A stretch of DNA of 64,000 nucleotides from positions 4,151,097-4,215,096 of the forward strand of contig NZ_LS999839.1 in NCBI RefSeq assembly GCF_900564155.1, read 5' to 3'. The notes beneath the pieces were generated by a model. That model was not told the origin of the DNA and made no database searches. It saw only the letters and a program-made list of their open reading frames with translations. Shown here piece by piece: positions 17,316-25,025 of this stretch. The DNA comes from Pedobacter schmidteae. Its GTDB lineage: Bacteria; Bacteroidota; Bacteroidia; Sphingobacteriales; Sphingobacteriaceae. The position numbers and the translations under genes are program-made. Each line of letters opens with the position of its first letter. Positions within the stretch are counted from its first letter, which is position 1.

Positions 17316-19199
17316 CTACAGGTATATCTCGCTTCCTTTTTCTGCAAATTCCTTAGATTTCTGGGCCATGCCTTTTTCCAATGCTGATTGTTCATCAACA
17401 CCTTCTTTGGCGGCATATTCGCGCACATCCTGTGTAATTTTCATTGAGCAGAAGTTCGGGCCGCACATCGAACAGAAATGAGCAATCTTTGCACCATCGG
17501 CAGGCAGGGTCTCATCATGAAACGATTTGGCGGTATCCGGATCGAGGGATAAGTTAAACTGATCTTCCCATCTGAATTCGAACCTGGCCTTGCTCAATGC
17601 ATTGTCGCGGTATTGTGCACCGGGGTGACCTTTAGCCAGATCAGCCGCATGTGCAGCAATTTTATAGGTAATTACCCCATCTTTAACGTCTTTTTTGTTG
17701 GGTAAGCCAAGGTGTTCTTTAGGCGTTACATAACAAAGCATAGCCGTCCCAAACCAACCAATCATGGCAGCACCTATGGCCGAGGTAATGTGGTCATAGC
17801 CAGGGGCGATATCTGTGGTTAGCGGCCCCAGTGTATAAAAAGGCGCTTCTGAGCAATGTTCCAGCTGTTTTTCCATGTTTTCTTTAATCAGGTGCATCGG
17901 TACATGTCCAGGGCCTTCTATAATAGTCTGCACATCATGTTTCCAGGCAATTTTGGTGAGTTCACCTAATGTTTCCAATTCGCCAAACTGCGCCTCATCG
18001 TTGGCATCGGCAATACAACCTGGTCTTAATCCGTCTCCCAGAGAGAAGGCAACGTCATAGGCTTTCATGATTTCGCAAATTTCCTCAAAATGCGTATATA
18101 GAAAATTTTCTTTATGATGAGCCAGACACCATTTGGCCATAATAGAACCACCCCGTGATACAATTCCGGTTACTCTTTTGGCGGTTAAGGGTACATAACG
18201 CAATAAAACACCGGCGTGGATGGTAAAATAATCTACCCCTTGCTCGGCTTGTTCTATCAGCGTATCCCTAAACAGTTCCCAGGTCAGGTCTTCTGCCTTA
18301 CCGTTTACTTTTTCCAGGGCCTGGTAAATGGGCACAGTACCAATTGGGACAGGGGAGTTGCGAATAATCCATTCGCGGGTTTCATGGATATTTTTTCCCG
18401 TAGAAAGGTCCATGATGGTATCGGCGCCCCAACGGCAGGCCCAAACAGCTTTTTCCACTTCTTCTTCAATGGAAGAGGTTACGGCCGAATTGCCAATATT
18501 GGCATTGATCTTGACCAGGAAATTGCGCCCAATGATCATCGGTTCTAACTCGGGGTGATTGATGTTGCAAGGAATGACCGCCCTGCCTGCAGCCACTTCT
18601 GCGCGCACAAATTCGGGTGTGATATACCCTTTAGGGGTGTTGGCCCCAAAACTATGGCCTTTGTGCTGATGGCTCATCACGTCAAATTGTTTGCCCAACT
18701 GCTCGTTCAGCAAATCAATACGCTGGTTTTCTCTGATGGCAATGTACTCCATTTCAGCAGTAATGATGCCCTTTTTTGCGTAATGCATTTGCGATACATT
18801 GGCACCTTTTATTGCTTTGTAGGGTTTGTTTCGGTGCGCAAAACGCAACACATCCAGCTTACTGTCGGTCAGGCGTTGCTGCCCGTAGTCAGAGCTGATC
18901 TGGTCCAGTTGTACGACATCCTCTCGGTCTGTTATCCATTTTTCCCTTAATCGGGGAAGGCCTTGTTTTACATCTATCTGTATTTCAGGATCGGTATATG
19001 GACCGCTGGTGTCGTACACCGTAACCGGAGGATTAGGCTCTGTTAAACCAAATCCATTGTGAATTTTGGTGTCACTTAAACTGATTTCGCGCATAGCGAC
19101 TTCAATATCGTGCATTTGACCCTTTACATAAATTTTGCGGGATGCCGGGAAGGGAGTACGACTAATGACTTGTTCGTTGGGTGTTTTTTCTACTTTCAT
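17316..19199 (-). CDS. thiC: phosphomethylpyrimidine synthase ThiC
   Basis: A radical SAM enzyme that rearranges aminoimidazole ribotide to HMP phosphate. It has 627 residues including the N-terminal ThiC-associated domain; the cluster-binding C-terminal motif CSMCGPNFC has Cys at 576, 579 and 584. Internal blocks such as MHYAKKGIITAEMEYIAIREN and GIVSRGGSIMAKWCL are unmistakable ThiC. It is the second gene of the operon, 87 nt after thiS, and is under the TPP riboswitch upstream of thiS. Confidence 0.97.
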   Translation of the reverse strand: MKVEKTPNEQVISRTPFPASRKIYVKGQMHDIEVAMREISLSDTKIHNGFGLTEPNPPVTVYDTSGPYTDPEIQIDVKQGLPRLREKWITDREDVVQLDQISSDYGQQRLTDSKLDVLRFAHRNKPYKAIKGANVSQMHYAKKGIITAEMEYIAIRENQRIDLLNEQLGKQFDVMSHQHKGHSFGANTPKGYITPEFVRAEVAAGRAVIPCNINHPELEPMIIGRNFLVKINANIGNSAVTSSIEEEVEKAVWACRWGADTIMDLSTGKNIHETREWIIRNSPVPIGTVPIYQALEKVNGKAEDLTWELFRDTLIEQAEQGVDYFTIHAGVLLRYVPLTAKRVTGIVSRGGSIMAKWCLAHHKENFLYTHFEEICEIMKAYDVAFSLGDGLRPGCIADANDEAQFGELETLGELTKIAWKHDVQTIIEGPGHVPMHLIKENMEKQLEHCSEAPFYTLGPLTTDIAPGYDHITSAIGAAMIGWFGTAMLCYVTPKEHLGLPNKKDVKDGVITYKIAAHAADLAKGHPGAQYRDNALSKARFEFRWEDQFNLSLDPDTAKSFHDETLPADGAKIAHFCSMCGPNFCSMKITQDVREYAAKEGVDEQSALEKGMAQKSKEFAEKGSEIYL

Positions 19200-19286
19200 C
19201 GTATATTTTCGTTTTCGGGTGATGCAAGGGCTGGAAAAACCATTACAAGAATTTAAGCTTGATTTGTTAAAATGAGGAAATGAAAC

Positions 19287-19490
19287 CTAACCGCCCTGGG
19301 TAGCTTTAATGAGCATCACCTGGTCGCCATGTTTCAATTGATGGGTGGTCCACAATGATTTTGCGATAATGTTTTGATTAATGGCAACGGCAATGCCTTT
19401 GGGTTCACCAGAAAGTACCTGAGTAAGCATCTGTTGTACAGAACAGCTTTCCTGTAGTTGGTGATGTTGTTGGTTGATCGTTATTTCCAT
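19287..19490 (-). CDS. thiS: sulfur carrier protein ThiS
   Basis: A 67-residue beta-grasp protein ending in the Gly-Gly needed for adenylation by ThiF and for thiocarboxylate formation. The motif GIAVAINQNII and the end LIKATQGG are typical. It is the first gene of the thiamine operon, about 110 nt downstream of the TPP riboswitch aptamer. The start at 19490 is an ATG; the leader between the aptamer and this start contains hairpins that could mask it. Confidence 0.93.
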   Translation of the reverse strand: MEITINQQHHQLQESCSVQQMLTQVLSGEPKGIAVAINQNIIAKSLWTTHQLKHGDQVMLIKATQGG

Positions 19491-19504
19491 ATTCCATTTG
19501 GTAA

Positions 19505-19575
19505 TGGAGCTTGCTTACGCAGGTTCCATAATTTTAAAATTTTGGAAACTATAGGAGAAAGCCCATAACGGCTCG
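19505..19575 (-). promoter_or_regulatory. candidate expression platform of the TPP riboswitch
   Basis: Between the aptamer and thiS the minus strand can form three hairpins: AGCC/GGCT at about 19561-19574, TTCCA...TGGAA enclosing AT-rich pairs at about 19526-19549, and an imperfect GGAACCTGC/GCAAGCTCC stem at 19505-19526, 15 nt before the thiS ATG. The last could hide the ribosome landing site. There is no U-run, so termination is less likely. Confidence 0.4.
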
Positions 19576-19600
19576 AAAAGACAGCAATGAATTTGCTTCT

Positions 19601-19671
19601 ACTTTTCCCTTCGGCAGTACTAACTGCATCAGGTTCAAAGGGTATATCTCAGCGCAAGGCACCCCTAAAGT
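19601..19671 (-). promoter_or_regulatory. TPP riboswitch (THI element)
   Basis: Read on the minus strand the segment has all landmarks of the thi-box: GGGGTGCC, GCTGAGA, ACCCTTTGAACCTGATGCAG, TTAGTACTGC and the closing GAAGGGAAAAG, with CTTT and AAAG able to form P1. It lies upstream of thiS, oriented to control the whole thi operon. No strong terminator with a U-run follows, which fits control at translation of thiS, but this is inference. Confidence 0.95.
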
Positions 19672-19828
19672 TTTTTGTAAAGCTAGGTTATTTTTTATAA
19701 AACCCAAATTTCCGGCAATTTTATATTAAAATGCCTTGAAGATAAAGTAGGAAGACTATCTTAAAAATAGAAAGTGTAATTCTTACACTATTTTAATAAA
19801 TGCCCACCATTCCAACAAAATGATTTGC

Positions 19829-19836
19829 TAAATTTG
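19829..19836 (+). promoter_or_regulatory. candidate -7 promoter box for the MFS gene
   Basis: TAAATTTG matches the Bacteroidota TAnnTTTG box and lies 19 nt upstream of the chosen ATG at 19855. A -33 TTG box is not evident. Its position argues against the TTG start at 19825. Confidence 0.35.
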
Positions 19837-19854
19837 CAGTGCAATTCCTATGCA

Positions 19855-21006
19855 ATGATTTCTATTACAAAACACCGTTTCTTTTTAAGCCTGTTTTTTT
19901 TCATGTCGGGCTTAAGCTTTTCTACCTGGGCGTCCAGAATTCCAACTATTAAAACCGCTTTTGGATTTAATGAAGCCGAATTGGGTAGTCTTTTATTTGC
20001 TTTACCTATTGGTTCGCTACTTGGTTTGCCCATTTCGGGCTGGCTGGTTTCAAAATACAACAGCCGTGTGCCATTAACAGTAGGCTACGGACTAAATGCT
20101 TTTTCACTGGCCTTTATCGGTTTTGCGCAAAATACTTTTAGTCTGGTTGCCGCAGTAGTGATATTTGCTTTTACCACAAGGATTTTCAATATTTCTGTAA
20201 ATACCCAGGCGATCACCCTGCAAAAGCAGTTCGATAAAAAGATTATGGGATCCTTTCATGGATATTGGAGTATGGGCGGCATAGGAGGGATTCTTTTGTC
20301 TACACTGTTACTCAAATTTAATGTGCCGATACAATATCATTTTGTTGCCGTAGCCATTGTGATGTTGGCGGTAACTTTATATTCGTATCAGTTTTTATTA
20401 AAAGGCGACCGCTCCGAAACAGGCAATAAACTGGTGTTGAGCAAGCCAGATCCTTATATTTTTTACCTCGGTGTGGTTGTTTTTTTATGTGCCATTTGCG
20501 AAGGCGGAATGTTCGACTGGAGTGGTATTTATTTTCAGGAGATCATTAAAGTAGAGATTTTTACTTATGGCTACCTGATATTTATGACCTTTATGGCCGC
20601 TTCAAGATTTCTGTCGGATATCATTGTGGCCCGCTTTGGGATGCCAAAAACTTATATCATGAGTGCCAGTTTTATCATTTCAGGGATCTCGCTTGCCATA
20701 ATTTTTCCCTTTTTTTGGACAGCTATGATTGGTTTTTCGTTGGTGGGATTTGGTACGGCAGCCATCATTCCAATGTCGTACGCCCTGGCGGGTGCTTCAA
20801 AAAAATACTCGGCCGGAATGGCCATATCTATCATTGCAACCTATTCTATTACCGGAATGCTATTGGGGCCACCATTGATAGGTTACCTTGCCCATGCCTT
20901 TAATTTAAGGGTATCTTTTGTAATATTTGCACTCTGTGGGGTATTGTTGATTCCCATTACCCAAATGTTTTTTAAATATCAAAAGCTTTCAGGTAAATCA
21001 GCTTAA
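19855..21006 (+). CDS. MFS transporter (YbjJ-like)
   Basis: A 383-residue inner-membrane protein with about 12 hydrophobic helices. The start of the protein (FFFMSGLSFSTWASRIPTIKTAFGFNEAELGSLLFALPIGSLLG) matches the branch of the major facilitator superfamily that includes E. coli YbjJ, with the conserved WASRIP near residue 25. The substrate is not known; sugar or drug-type export is usual to guess. It is divergent from the thi operon, with ~150 nt between its box and the riboswitch, so thiamine-linked transport is possible but unsupported: no TPP element points toward it. The ATG at 19855 is chosen over an upstream TTG. Confidence 0.85.
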   Translation: MISITKHRFFLSLFFFMSGLSFSTWASRIPTIKTAFGFNEAELGSLLFALPIGSLLGLPISGWLVSKYNSRVPLTVGYGLNAFSLAFIGFAQNTFSLVAAVVIFAFTTRIFNISVNTQAITLQKQFDKKIMGSFHGYWSMGGIGGILLSTLLLKFNVPIQYHFVAVAIVMLAVTLYSYQFLLKGDRSETGNKLVLSKPDPYIFYLGVVVFLCAICEGGMFDWSGIYFQEIIKVEIFTYGYLIFMTFMAASRFLSDIIVARFGMPKTYIMSASFIISGISLAIIFPFFWTAMIGFSLVGFGTAAIIPMSYALAGASKKYSAGMAISIIATYSITGMLLGPPLIGYLAHAFNLRVSFVIFALCGVLLIPITQMFFKYQKLSGKSA

Positions 21007-21027
21007 TGCCTTTATCTGAAAGCTTTT
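20981..21027 (+). terminator. intrinsic terminator overlapping the end of the MFS gene
   Basis: A 17-bp inverted repeat (20981-20997 with 21011-21027, one G-T pair) spans the stop codon of the MFS gene. The right arm ends with TTTT. It can also serve the converging YtxH gene. Confidence 0.65.
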
Positions 21028-21059
21028 GTATACTTCGTCTAATTTTTTAGTTTAGTTGG

Positions 21060-21464
21060 TTAAGCGTTCTGTATGTCATCATTTACAGCATTTGCCGATA
21101 CTTTTATTCCAGATTTAATACGGACCTCTTCTGCATTTTTAAAATCTTTAAACTCCCGGCTTACAGCATCAGCTTTGTCTTTCACGCCGTGTACCATCCG
21201 GTCTTTTAAACCCATCAGACTTTCTTTCCCCGAGGCCATCCGTTCTTTTACCGAATGGTATCCATCCTTCAGGTTATCCGTTACGCCTAATGCTTTATCT
21301 GATATCCGTTCTCTTGTTCTTTTTCCACTGTCGGGGGCAAACAATACCCCCAATACAGCACCTACCGCCAACCCGGCCAATAATCCAATAATTGCCTCTG
21401 ATTTATCTGCCGACCTGTTAGACAGGCTTGACAAGCGGCTTGCAATTAATTTTTTATAATTCAT
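21060..21464 (-). CDS. YtxH-domain (general-stress-like) membrane protein
   Basis: A 134-residue protein with a single membrane helix (about residues 24-42: AIIGLLAGLAVGAVLGVLFAP) followed by the YtxH signature DSGKRTRERISDKA and a long charged helical tail with amphipathic repeats, as in apolipoprotein- or LEA-like stress proteins. The start at 21464 is supported by an unusually clear Shine-Dalgarno sequence, AGGAG, 8 nt upstream, rare in this window. The upstream in-frame ATG at 21536 is not needed. In other bacteria YtxH proteins are induced by general stress; the exact role is unknown. Confidence 0.85.
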   Translation of the reverse strand: MNYKKLIASRLSSLSNRSADKSEAIIGLLAGLAVGAVLGVLFAPDSGKRTRERISDKALGVTDNLKDGYHSVKERMASGKESLMGLKDRMVHGVKDKADAVSREFKDFKNAEEVRIKSGIKVSANAVNDDIQNA

Positions 21465-21884
21465 AATATACTCCTGTTGATTAATTATCTTTGTTTTAAA
21501 CACTCGATCATTGGGGATTGTTTCAAATAAAATCAATTCTTGAAAGGGAATGTTTTTTTTCCTAAAAAAGCTGGTTCAGGCTTAATGCAAACAGGTACAT
21601 AAAAGGTACATCATACCTACATAACAGGTAGCTCATGGGGTCCAAGACCTATAAGGTAGGTTTAAGGTACCTTATTGATACGTATTTGGAATCTTAGATG
21701 GTCAGGCACTATCCGGAGACAGTCGAAGGTGCCATTATATCCGTTTACTGACCGGTTGACTGAGCTGCTCAAGGCCTTGCGGAAAAAAAATATGTCAATA
21801 AATATTACTAAATAAAGACTAAAATGCAGGCTGCTATTGCCTATTTTTGTATCGTGTATTTATTACACTAACTAAAATACCGGA
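21465..21884. other. 420-bp gene-free region
   Basis: No coding frame is supported. The middle part (21590-21690) contains several GGTAC/GGTAG pentamers in close succession and the perfect palindrome AAGGTACCTT, and a GGCAC/GTGCC pair spans 21706-21735. No mobile element ends were recognised. The right end holds a promoter-like TATTTTTG (21842-21849). Confidence 0.4.
21842..21849 (+). promoter_or_regulatory. candidate -7 promoter box for the second MFS gene
   Basis: TATTTTTG fits the TAnnTTTG consensus and lies 36 nt before the ATG. No clear -33 box is present. Confidence 0.35.
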
Positions 21885-23045
21885 ATGAAGAAAAGTTTAC
21901 TCACTTTAACCCTTGGCGGACTGGGAATAGGCATTACAGAGTTTGTAATGATGGGATTATTGCCAGATATAGCAAAAGATTTATCCATTAGCATACCACA
22001 GGCCGGACACCTGATTTCGGCTTATGCCCTGGGGGTAGTTATCGGTGCCCCACTTTTGGTAGCTATAGCAGGTAGTTATCCTCCTAAAAAGATATTGATT
22101 GCCTTGATGATGATGTTTGTGGCTTTCAATGCTTTGTCCGCTTTCTCTCCGGATTATACAACAATGTTTATCGCCCGCCTGCTTGCAGGTTTACCACATG
22201 GTGCTTTCTTTGGCGTGGGTTCTGTGGTAGCTAGTCGCATTGCCGATAAGGGTAAGGAGGCCTCGGCGGTATCGCTGATGTTTGCGGGTTTAACTGTGGC
22301 CAATGTGATTGGTGTGCCTCTGGGTACCTATATTGGTCATAACTATTCCTGGCGCTATACTTTTGTGATCATTGTTATCGTTGGGCTCATTACACTTTTG
22401 AGTTTAAAACTTTGGCTGCCCAATCTATCGGCCACCAAAAACCGTGACTTAAAGAAAGAACTGGGTTTCTTTAAACTTCCGGAAGCCTGGTTGATTATTT
22501 TAATGATTGCCATAGGCACAGGTGGATTGTTCTCCTGGTACAGTTATATCGCACCATTGCTGACCGATGTATCGGGCTTTTCGGCCGATGCCATCACCTA
22601 TATTCTGGTACTTGCCGGTTTGGGAATGCTGGTAGGCAACTTTATTGGCGGTAAACTGGCCGATAAATTCTCGCCTGCAAAAGCCTCCATTTCTTTGTTG
22701 ATTGCTATGGCAGTGAGCTTATTTATTGTACACTATATTTCCTATAACCAAACACTTTCGCTAATTATGACCTTTGTTACCGGTGCGGTAGCATTTGCAT
22801 TGGCGGCCCCTATACAAATGCTGATGATCAAAACGGCCAGAGGGTCGGAGATGCTTGCTGCTTCGGTTAGCCAGGCCAGTTTCAATATAGGCAATGCTTT
22901 GGGTGCCTTTTTAGGCGGACTTCCATTGGCAGCGGGCTACGACTATACCTCGCCGGTTTGGGTGGGAACATTGATGGCTTTAACAGGGGCTTTATTTGCC
23001 TGGATGTTGATTGCCAGAAATAAAAAGCTTGCACTGGCCAGTTGA
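21885..23045 (+). CDS. MFS transporter, AraJ-like (DHA1 family)
   Basis: A 386-residue inner-membrane transporter with 12 predicted helices. The first helix GGLGIGITEFVMMGLLPDIAKDLSIS is characteristic of the AraJ/YdhP branch of DHA1 drug-efflux-type carriers, and the motif-A-like loop GGKLADKFSPAK appears between helices 8 and 9. Probable role is proton-driven export of sugars or drugs; the substrate is unknown. It stands alone, with its own promoter box upstream, and ends 37 nt before the promoter of the ECF sigma gene. Confidence 0.88.
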   Translation: MKKSLLTLTLGGLGIGITEFVMMGLLPDIAKDLSISIPQAGHLISAYALGVVIGAPLLVAIAGSYPPKKILIALMMMFVAFNALSAFSPDYTTMFIARLLAGLPHGAFFGVGSVVASRIADKGKEASAVSLMFAGLTVANVIGVPLGTYIGHNYSWRYTFVIIVIVGLITLLSLKLWLPNLSATKNRDLKKELGFFKLPEAWLIILMIAIGTGGLFSWYSYIAPLLTDVSGFSADAITYILVLAGLGMLVGNFIGGKLADKFSPAKASISLLIAMAVSLFIVHYISYNQTLSLIMTFVTGAVAFALAAPIQMLMIKTARGSEMLAASVSQASFNIGNALGAFLGGLPLAAGYDYTSPVWVGTLMALTGALFAWMLIARNKKLALAS

Positions 23046-23081
23046 TATTCCGTTAGCTGAACTGCAATTCCTTTATTAAGT

Positions 23082-23112
23082 TTTGAAATCCCTGAATCTT
23101 TATCTAATTTAG
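23082..23112 (+). promoter_or_regulatory. Bacteroidota-type promoter of the ECF sigma gene
   Basis: TTTG at 23082-23085 is followed after exactly 19 nt by TAATTTAG at 23105-23112, a one-base variant of TAnnTTTG. The start codon is 56 nt further on. Confidence 0.55.
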
Positions 23113-23167
23113 ATTTCAACCAAATATTTAAACAATCCTCATTTAGGGTAGGATTGCCACTTGTGCC

Positions 23168-23746
23168 ATGCAAAATCTAACACAGCTCCAGGATGAAGTA
23201 TTACTAAAACTCTTGAAACAAGAGCATATGGCGGCTTTTGAGGAGATATACAACCGTTATTGGGATAAGCTGTATACCGCTGCATATAAGCGCGTTCAGC
23301 TAAAGGAGGTGTCGGAAGAGTTGGTGCAAGATCTTTTTACTTCGTTATGGGTAAACCGAAATAAGGTAGATATACGTACTTCACTGGCTAGTTATCTTTT
23401 TACCTCCATAAAATATTTGGTATTGAATTACATGCAAAAGGAAATGGTACGCAGTAATTACAGGGAATCTTTATCAGGGAACAGGATTGACAATTCTACT
23501 GAAGAAACGGTGTTGCTAAATGATCTGGCATTAAATATTAATGCCGCTGTTGAGCAGCTGCCGGATAAGTGTAAGTCTGTTTTTGAACTGAGCCGGAAGG
23601 AATACAAATCCAATAAAGAGATCGCGGCTGAATTGGGTATTTCCGAAAAGACAGTAGAAAATCAACTGACAAAAGCCTTAAAACGCTTGCGCCTTGGCTT
23701 AAACAGTTTGCTGTGGACGCTAATGGTAATCGTAACGATAGCTTAA
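23168..23746 (+). CDS. ECF RNA polymerase sigma-70 factor (Bacteroidota family)
   Basis: A 192-residue extracytoplasmic-function sigma factor. Region 2 spans about residues 22-90 (AFEEIYNRYWDKLYTAAYKRV.. then SEELVQDLFTSLWVNRNKV) and region 4 about 130-182 (LPDKCKSVFELSRKEYKSNKEIAAELGISEKTVENQLTKALKRLR). The C-terminus ends in a short hydrophobic stretch often seen in this group. It is followed by a FecR-type anti-sigma gene and a SusC/SusD pair, the standard arrangement in which a TonB receptor signal releases the sigma factor to transcribe the transport genes. Confidence 0.95.
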   Translation: MQNLTQLQDEVLLKLLKQEHMAAFEEIYNRYWDKLYTAAYKRVQLKEVSEELVQDLFTSLWVNRNKVDIRTSLASYLFTSIKYLVLNYMQKEMVRSNYRESLSGNRIDNSTEETVLLNDLALNINAAVEQLPDKCKSVFELSRKEYKSNKEIAAELGISEKTVENQLTKALKRLRLGLNSLLWTLMVIVTIA

Positions 23747-23836
23747 AGTCTATTTTTCAAATATTTTTTTCCAGGGCGTAGGGGATAAGCCCGGGCTGGC
23801 TCACTTTACTATTATAACCTTATATAATAGAATGTT

Positions 23837-24847
23837 ATGAAGACAGCAATTACGCCGGAGCTGATCCGTAAATATATTGGTGGGGCTTGTACAACCGAAG
23901 AGTTCGAAGCTGTAAATCAATGGTATACCTCTTTTGAGCAAGCAGCGGATCCGGTGATAGACCTGGAACTGAAGGAGCAGTTGGAATTAAAAATGAGGAT
24001 GTTGGGCCAGATCAGGACAAATATCAAATCAGTTAGTGCCAATCGCCGCAATAAACGTATGAAGTTATTGTTGTATGGCTGGTGCGGAAGCGCAGCGGCC
24101 GCAGTAATAGCACTAGTGTGGCTTACCTTTTATAAACACGATTTCATCAAAACACAGCGGGACAGATCAGCTAGCCGCACCAATATTTCAGCTGTAAGTC
24201 TGATCCGAAATACAACTAAAGGTATAGAAAAGCATGTTTTGTCGGATGGAAGTATCATCTGGCTAAATCCCGGGGCTCATATCATGTACAATAAGGGCTT
24301 TGCTTCTAAAATGAGGAGTGTACAGCTCAGCGGGGATGCATTTTTTGAAGTCACAAAAGATAAAAAACGTCCATTTGTAATCCATAGCCATAATTTAATT
24401 ACAACGGTATGGGGTACAAGTTTCAGTATTACTTATAACAAAAGTAACCAGGCAATGGAAGTAGCGGTGCTTACCGGAAAAGTATCTGTACGTGATGCCG
24501 GACACAAGGCAGATGAGGTAATGCTGTTGCCCAATGAAAAAGCTGTTTATCAGGAGAAAGGTCATCAGCTAGGTAAAGCTGAGCTGGCACCAAACTCGGC
24601 AATAAACATGTGGAAAAAAGAAGATGTTTCTTTTGATAATACTGCCGTAAACGAGGTGGTAAAGGTACTTAACTTAAAGTTTGATGTAAATATTACCATA
24701 GCTGATGATGCTTTGGATGCCTATGTGCTGAAAGCAGATTTTACAGATCAGAGTTTACCTGAAATTCTGCTAATGATGCAGAAGTCGCTGAACATTACTT
24801 ATGCCATTGATGGTAAGCATATTGAACTGCGACAACAAGAACAATAA
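23837..24847 (+). CDS. FecR-family anti-sigma factor
   Basis: A 336-residue inner-membrane regulator that holds the ECF sigma factor until the outer-membrane receptor signals. The cytoplasmic part (1-76) is helical, a single membrane helix lies at 77-98, and the periplasmic part has the FecR signature VLSDGSIIWLNPGAHIMYNKGF (about 137-158) and FEVTKDKKRPFVIHSHN (about 175-191), followed by the C-terminal DUF4974-type domain (SFDNTAVNEVVKVLNLKFDVNI...). It lies 90 nt after the sigma gene and 178 nt before the SusC start. Confidence 0.95.
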   Translation: MKTAITPELIRKYIGGACTTEEFEAVNQWYTSFEQAADPVIDLELKEQLELKMRMLGQIRTNIKSVSANRRNKRMKLLLYGWCGSAAAAVIALVWLTFYKHDFIKTQRDRSASRTNISAVSLIRNTTKGIEKHVLSDGSIIWLNPGAHIMYNKGFASKMRSVQLSGDAFFEVTKDKKRPFVIHSHNLITTVWGTSFSITYNKSNQAMEVAVLTGKVSVRDAGHKADEVMLLPNEKAVYQEKGHQLGKAELAPNSAINMWKKEDVSFDNTAVNEVVKVLNLKFDVNITIADDALDAYVLKADFTDQSLPEILLMMQKSLNITYAIDGKHIELRQQEQ

Positions 24848-25025
24848 TTGAAATAACCAAAAATTAAACCGATGATATGAACCGAAAAACAAGAAACAAG
24901 ATTTAGAAATAATTAGGGGCGCTTGTAACACCCCTAATTTGAAAGAACTGTAAGTAACACCTATGCCCTACATAGGTGAGTGGTTCTTTTTTGTCTCATT
25001 TTTAACCAACGAAACAATCAAATTT

